The translations under genes and the position numbers were made by a program. From NCBI RefSeq assembly GCF_003182155.1, contig NZ_QGTG01000007.1, positions 248,001 to 312,000 on the forward strand: 64,000 bases of DNA. Reading direction: 5' to 3'. Below the pieces are notes generated by a model. It did not search any database, was not told the DNA's origin, and saw nothing but the letters and a program-made list of their open reading frames with translations. Positions within the stretch are counted from its first letter, which is position 1, and every line of letters begins with the position of its first letter. Source of the stretch: Chitinophaga sp. S165. GTDB lineage: Bacteria > Bacteroidota > Bacteroidia > Chitinophagales > Chitinophagaceae. Shown here piece by piece: positions 59,633-64,000 of this stretch.

Positions 59633-62086
59633 ATGCACTATTTACGTGTTCTCATTATAGTTATAATTTCCAGCTTGCTTTCATATACTTCCGGCCTTGC
59701 CTCCATCACGAATGATGATGCCGGTAATTCTCTTAAAGGAACAGTGACCGATAAGTCCTCTCATAGCCCATTGCCGGGAGCTACAGTATACCTGCCCGAT
59801 CTGCATGTTGGCGCTTCTGCCAATGCCCGGGGTGAATATGAAATTAAAAACCTGCCTAAAGGTAAATTTCTGGTGGAGGTGCATTATATCGGCTACGCCG
59901 CATTTACAGAAACCGTCCAGATCACTGGCGCCACACAGCAGGATTTTTCCCTGTCAGAAACACTGCTTGAAAAAAATGAGGTAGTGATCACTGGTGTAAA
60001 CATGGCTACTACATTGAAAAAAACACCAACGCCAGTAAGCATCGTAAGGCGGGATTACCTGGATGCGAACATCTCTACCAATATTGTGGATGCGATCGCC
60101 AAACTGCCTGGCGTAAGTCAGCTGACCACCGGACCAGCCATCTCAAAGCCTTTCATCCGCGGTCTGGGTTACAATCGCGTTGTAGTGGTAGGTGACGGTA
60201 TACGTCAGGAAGGACAGCAATGGGGCGATGAACATGGTATTGAGATCGATGATTACAATGTTAGCAAAGTAGAGGTACTCAAAGGACCTTCTTCCCTCGT
60301 ATACGGGTCAGATGCGCTTGCAGGCGTTGTAAATATCGTTCCTCCTGGCAGTGTAGCTGCTGGTCAGGTAAAAGGAAATGTTGCCGCTAACTATCTTACT
60401 AATAACGGACAGATTTCCTACCATGCTGATATTGCAGGTACCACAAAAGGAGGTTTGAGCTGGAGCGCATTTGGTACGCAGAAATTTGCCCATGACTACA
60501 AGAATAAATACGATGGCTACGTATTCAATTCCAAATTTAAAAATACCAACTATGGTGGTAGCCTCGGTCTGAATAAACAATGGGGTTCCTCCATTCTGCG
60601 TTTTACTTCCTTCAACCAGGAACTGGGATTGGTGGAAGGAGACCGGAATGAGAATGGACAATTCATCAAACCTGTTAACAATAATGGTACAGAAGACGAA
60701 GCGGTAGCTACAGATGATGATTTTAAATCCTACAGTATTGGTGTTCCTCGTCAGAAGATTACCCATAATAAGCTGGTATGGGATAATAACTTTTATATCC
60801 ACAACGGTGGCCGTGTAGCATTAACACTGGGCTATCAATGGAATCGTCGTAAGGAACTGGGAGATGTGCTGGCGCCGGATGAGCCGGAACTGTTCCTGAA
60901 ATTAAACACATTCAACTATGGCCTGAAATATTATCTGCCGGAAATGAATGGCTGGCAAACAACTATCGGTGTGAATGGCATGCGCCAGGAGAACAACATC
61001 GGTGGAGAAGAGTACCTGATCCCGGCTTATGACCTCTTTGATGCCGGTGTATTCGCAGTAACCAGCAAAACTTTTGATAAGCTGACAGTAAGCGGTGGTT
61101 TGCGTTTCGATAACCGCCACATGAACATTAAAGGGCTAAACCTGAATGAAGAAGGCGAACCTGTGAACAATGGCGGCGAAACCAAATTCGCTACTTTCGA
61201 CCGTAACTTTTCCAACGTGTCCGGTAGTGCAGGCTTAAGTTATGCCGCCAGCCAGCAGGTTACCCTGAAGCTGAATGTGGCCCGTGGTTTCCGTGCGCCA
61301 AACATTTCAGAACTGGCGGCTAACGGTGTACACGAAGGCACGATCAAATATGAATACGGTAACGAAAATCTGAAACCGGAAGTAAGTACACAAGGAGACG
61401 TAGGAGTGGAGTTCAATTCACAACATATCTCACTCACCGCCAGCGTATTCTATAACCACATCAATAACTTCATCTTTGCCCGTAAACTGGTGAATGCGGC
61501 CGGCACTGACTCTATCCCAGCTACCGACAATGATGAGGGTTATTCTGCTTTCAAATATCAACAGAACACGGCCAACTTATATGGTGGGGAATTCATGCTG
61601 GATATTCATCCGCATCCGATAGACTGGTTGCATTTTGAGAACACCGTTTCTTATGTGCGTTCCTCTGTTTCAAATAGCTCCGATTCCACGAAATACCTGC
61701 CGAATATTCCGGCCGCACGTTGGATCTCCGAGCTGAAAGGCAAATTCAGAAAGGTAGGTGGTGTAATGCAGAATGCATATGTAGGTGTGCAATTGGACAA
61801 AACCTTTGCCCAGAACGATATCTTCTTTGCATATCAGACCGAGACCGCTACGCCTGGTTATACCTTGCTGAATGCAGGTATCGGTACTGATTTCGTAAAT
61901 AGAAAAAACAACAAAGTATTGTTTTCACTACATCTTGCAGCTAATAACCTGGCAGATGTAGCTTATCAGAATCACCTCAGTCGTTTGAAATATGCACCTG
62001 AGAACGAAGTAACGGGTAGGGTAGGGGTATTCAATATGGGGCGTACTTTCAGCATGAAAGTATCTATCCCGATCGACTTTAAATAA
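59633..62086 (+). CDS. TonB-dependent outer-membrane receptor
   Basis: 817 aa. A signal peptide (residues 1-24) leads to an N-terminal carboxypeptidase-regulatory-like domain (GTVTDKSSHSPLPGATVYLPDLH), then a plug domain (PVSIVRRDYLDANISTNIVDAIAKLPGV, PFIRGLGYNRVVVVGDGIR, quoted by part), then the barrel ending in a terminal Phe-rich strand (GRTFSMKVSIPIDFK). The plug's QWGDEHGIEIDDYNVSKVEVLKGP resembles that of zinc/iron-type receptors such as ZnuD. The His-rich gene before it supports a metal substrate, but the ligand is not shown by sequence. Confidence 0.93.
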   Translation: MHYLRVLIIVIISSLLSYTSGLASITNDDAGNSLKGTVTDKSSHSPLPGATVYLPDLHVGASANARGEYEIKNLPKGKFLVEVHYIGYAAFTETVQITGATQQDFSLSETLLEKNEVVITGVNMATTLKKTPTPVSIVRRDYLDANISTNIVDAIAKLPGVSQLTTGPAISKPFIRGLGYNRVVVVGDGIRQEGQQWGDEHGIEIDDYNVSKVEVLKGPSSLVYGSDALAGVVNIVPPGSVAAGQVKGNVAANYLTNNGQISYHADIAGTTKGGLSWSAFGTQKFAHDYKNKYDGYVFNSKFKNTNYGGSLGLNKQWGSSILRFTSFNQELGLVEGDRNENGQFIKPVNNNGTEDEAVATDDDFKSYSIGVPRQKITHNKLVWDNNFYIHNGGRVALTLGYQWNRRKELGDVLAPDEPELFLKLNTFNYGLKYYLPEMNGWQTTIGVNGMRQENNIGGEEYLIPAYDLFDAGVFAVTSKTFDKLTVSGGLRFDNRHMNIKGLNLNEEGEPVNNGGETKFATFDRNFSNVSGSAGLSYAASQQVTLKLNVARGFRAPNISELAANGVHEGTIKYEYGNENLKPEVSTQGDVGVEFNSQHISLTASVFYNHINNFIFARKLVNAAGTDSIPATDNDEGYSAFKYQQNTANLYGGEFMLDIHPHPIDWLHFENTVSYVRSSVSNSSDSTKYLPNIPAARWISELKGKFRKVGGVMQNAYVGVQLDKTFAQNDIFFAYQTETATPGYTLLNAGIGTDFVNRKNNKVLFSLHLAANNLADVAYQNHLSRLKYAPENEVTGRVGVFNMGRTFSMKVSIPIDFK

Positions 62087-62107
62087 TCAGGACTTGAGCA
62101 ATCCGAT

Positions 62108-62139
62108 AAAAATGCCGCGGCTATAGTCGCGGCATTTTT
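62108..62139. terminator. Bidirectional terminator
   Basis: A perfect 12-bp stem (62108-62119 with 62128-62139), 8-nt loop, with A- and T-runs on either side. It ends the TonB receptor gene and the converging lipoprotein gene. Confidence 0.92.
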
Positions 62140-62145
62140 ATTTAA

Positions 62146-62631
62146 TCAGGGACAGCTCTGCCTCAATGCGCTGATCAGTGCCCTGTCATAATCCAGTTGA
62201 ACTGGTTTATCCGGGTCCACGGTAATATCTTCCAGTTTCTCATTTGCTTTGTCCAGCCGTAACCAGCCGACGGTCGACTCATTGTCTTTTCCACTGGTAA
62301 ATAGTTGCAGGAACAGTTTACTGTTTTCCTGCCGGTCTATCCTCACTTTGATATTTTCCTTCTTCGCCAGATCTGATTTGAAGTCGGAACTTTGTATGAT
62401 GTCTGTAATTGTCTGATAGCATTCCGGAGGGTATGAGCCTGCCTGTGGTTTTAATATCTGTGTAGGGGGCTTATCGCGGGCGGTATCCACAGTTTGTTGC
62501 TTTGCCGGCGCCTCATCTGTAACGGCTACTATATTGGCGCTGTCGGCCTTGGTCTCGGTCTCCTGTGTGGCTGTAACACAAGCCGACAGCAGGACAAAGG
62601 CAGATAAATACAGTAAGTGAGTCGATTGCAT
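62146..62631 (-). CDS. Lipoprotein of unknown function
   Basis: 161 aa from the ATG at 62631 (MQSTHLLYLSAFVLLSAC), which gives a lipobox LLSAC; an upstream start would be antisense to a hairpin. The mature part has two cysteines (PECYQTITDI and LRQSCP) and otherwise charged helices. No family recognised. It is presumably anchored in the inner or outer membrane. Confidence 0.75.
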   Translation of the reverse strand: MQSTHLLYLSAFVLLSACVTATQETETKADSANIVAVTDEAPAKQQTVDTARDKPPTQILKPQAGSYPPECYQTITDIIQSSDFKSDLAKKENIKVRIDRQENSKLFLQLFTSGKDNESTVGWLRLDKANEKLEDITVDPDKPVQLDYDRALISALRQSCP

Positions 62632-62687
62632 GAGTGATCTTTTGAAGGGTATCGCAAAAGTCGTGCAATGAATACTGGCATAAAATG

Positions 62688-62717
62688 AAGAAGGCTGACC
62701 ATCCGGCCAGCCTTCTT
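62688..62717 (-). terminator. Terminator after DUF983 gene
   Basis: A 10-bp perfect stem (62688-62697 with 62708-62717) next to the DUF983 stop, with a modest T-rich tail on the minus strand. Confidence 0.7.
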
Positions 62718-62719
62718 GG

Positions 62720-63133
62720 TTATTTTTTCGGCAGGTCTGCCGTACTTTCATCATAATACACGAAAAAGTAGAGATATATCACTCTGCTGATACGCATTAA
62801 CCATGGCTGCAGTAAGATCAGTAAAACGCCGTTTATGCCCAGCCAGATAAATACGCTGTTATCGGCCCATGACATACCAAAGATTACCCAGTAAGCGATC
62901 AGGGTTGCTACGGAAAAGGCTACAGCTAAAGCATAACTAACATATCCGGTACCAAACCAGAAACCTGTTTCAAGTTCGTATTTCTGTCCGCATACAGGAC
63001 AGTGTTCATGCATATCAAACGTTTTTCTCAGGTTAGCATATGCATTTTTCGTCTTAAACATATCTCCTTTACGGCAATGCGGACATCTCATAGATAGCAT
63101 GCTGAGGAAGTAGTTGGGTCGCTTGTTGCTCAT
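62720..63133 (-). CDS. DUF983 membrane protein
   Basis: 137 aa from the ATG at 63133 (MSNKRPNYF); a longer frame would overlap the ABC gene. Two CxxC pairs (RCPHCRKGDMF and HCPVCGQKYE) suggest a zinc ribbon, followed by two transmembrane helices (about residues 65-85 and 95-115). DUF983 is linked in the literature to cytochrome c oxidase or membrane protein assembly contexts, but its role is unsettled. It begins 14 bp after the ABC exporter stop (63148). Confidence 0.85.
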   Translation of the reverse strand: MSNKRPNYFLSMLSMRCPHCRKGDMFKTKNAYANLRKTFDMHEHCPVCGQKYELETGFWFGTGYVSYALAVAFSVATLIAYWVIFGMSWADNSVFIWLGINGVLLILLQPWLMRISRVIYLYFFVYYDESTADLPKK

Positions 63134-63147
63134 GGGCGCAAAGATAA

Positions 63148-64000
63148 TTATCTCTCTCCAATCTGTTGCCTCCACATCGCATAGTAGAGACCTTTTTCAG
63201 TCAGTAACTGGTCATGTGTACCAGTTTCTGTAATACGGCCTTTCTCCAGCACATAGATCCTGTCGGCATGCATGATGGTGGATAAACGGTGTGCGATCAT
63301 CACTGTGATATGCTCACGTGTGGAAGTAATATCGCGTACTGTATTGGAAATAGATTCTTCCGTAATGGAATCCAGCGCGGAAGTTGCTTCGTCAAATACC
63401 AGCAGGCGCGGACGACGTAACAATGCACGTGCAATGGACAAACGTTGTTTTTCACCACCCGATATTTTCATACCTCCTTCTCCGATCACAGAATTCAGTC
63501 CATTATCAGCACGTTCCAGTAAGGTGTAGGCGCTGGCTTGTTTCATCACCTGCAATATCTCTTCGTCTGTTGCCTGCGGATTTACGAATAACAGGTTCTC
63601 TTTAATAGACCCGGAGAACAGCTGTGTATCCTGTGTTACAAAACCGATCTGATACCTTAACTCCTCGATATCTATTTTACGGCTGTTCACATTATTATAG
63701 GCAATAGAACCTTCCTGCGGCGAATAAAGACCTACCAGCAGTTTCACCAGGGTTGTCTTACCCGATCCCGAAGGACCAACAAAAGCGATAGTCTCACCAA
63801 CGTTCACATCAAAGCTGATATCATCTAATGCTTTGGTCGTAGCAGTCTGATGTTTGAAACCTACATTGTTGAATGTCAGCTTGTCAATACGGTTAATCTG
63901 GATCGGATCAACCGGTGTTTCTTCAACCGGCGTATTCATGATACCCTCGAAGTTCAGCAGCGATACCTGCGCCTCACGGTAAGCCAGGATAATATTACCT
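63148..64000 (-). CDS. ABC exporter, ATP-binding half (5' part cut by window)
   Basis: The frame is open to the window edge, so the membrane half lies upstream. The visible nucleotide-binding domain has Walker A GPSGSGKTT, Q-loop GFVTQDTQL, signature ISGGEKQRLSIARA, Walker B LLVFDEATSALD and H-loop IAHRLSTIM. This is the layout of a fused MsbA-type exporter. Substrate unknown. DUF983 follows. Confidence 0.9.
   Translation of the reverse strand, partial: GNIILAYREAQVSLLNFEGIMNTPVEETPVDPIQINRIDKLTFNNVGFKHQTATTKALDDISFDVNVGETIAFVGPSGSGKTTLVKLLVGLYSPQEGSIAYNNVNSRKIDIEELRYQIGFVTQDTQLFSGSIKENLLFVNPQATDEEILQVMKQASAYTLLERADNGLNSVIGEGGMKISGGEKQRLSIARALLRRPRLLVFDEATSALDSITEESISNTVRDITSTREHITVMIAHRLSTIMHADRIYVLEKGRITETGTHDQLLTEKGLYYAMWRQQIGER

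Noticed and set aside
1..64000. CRISPR arrays, insertion sequences, integrases, rRNA
   Set aside because: I saw no regularly spaced repeats, transposase motifs or rRNA sequence in the window.

Overview
The window looks like the chromosome of a Bacteroidota member, most likely Chitinophagaceae (Chitinophaga-like). The reasons are near-consensus Bacteroidota promoters (TTG then TAnnTTTG) before several genes, weak or absent Shine-Dalgarno sites, a gliding-motility-associated C-terminal domain, a type IX secretion (T9SS) sorting domain, LytS/LytTR pairs, a DUF1800/DUF1501 pair, and DUF2911 and DUF983 proteins. Both window ends cut genes: a haem-binding/cytochrome P460 protein at the left and an ABC exporter at the right.

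Layout. 0-3 kb: P460-type protein diverging from a TetR regulator with an NTF2-like partner, then an OsmC peroxiredoxin. 3-8.7 kb: a two-gene arabinose-polymer operon (GH51 then GH127) with a divergent AraC regulator. 8.8-11.1 kb: LytS-type kinase, LytTR regulator and a small exported protein. 11.2-23.7 kb: a sigma-54 cluster built around a large activator with four GAF-like segments (14033-17242). Three -24/-12 promoters lie in this cluster, each preceded by a pair of CACT-N6-AGTG-like sites with identical geometry. They would drive an unknown protein plus alpha/beta hydrolase, an NmrA-like oxidoreductase (with a YciI gene downstream), and a small ORF, a broken YciI gene and a bestrophin channel. 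An ECF42-type sigma factor with YciI and AhpD-like partners sits in the same stretch. 23.8-33 kb: exported redox proteins (TlpA-like, DsbD split into two genes), DUF2911, bacilliredoxin, serine hydrolase and several proteins of unknown function.

34-39.4 kb: a phosphorylase-fold protein and, divergent from it, a probable secreted effector whose C-terminus resembles CheD glutamine deamidases, followed by a gliding-motility C-terminal-domain surface protein. 39.4-47.2 kb: RidA, Crp/Fnr regulator, a MarR-controlled rifamycin phosphotransferase (rph) with a clear three-half-site operator, then an outer-membrane barrel and a vanadium haloperoxidase-like lipoprotein. 47.4-54.3 kb: an AT-richer accessory stretch with SUKH-type immunity-like genes, one split by an amber codon, a YhcG nuclease remnant and proteins of unknown function, ending at tRNA-Lys(CUU). 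54.4-64 kb: core-like genes: thiolase, DUF1800/DUF1501 exported pair, His-rich small protein with TonB receptor, lipoprotein, DUF983 and ABC exporter.

The most unusual signal is the repeated sigma-54 enhancer/promoter architecture in the 11-24 kb cluster. In all three loci the two upstream sites are 30 bp apart and the proximal site is 64 bp from the -24 GG. The second is the orphan CheD-like effector candidate at 35.2-36.7 kb.
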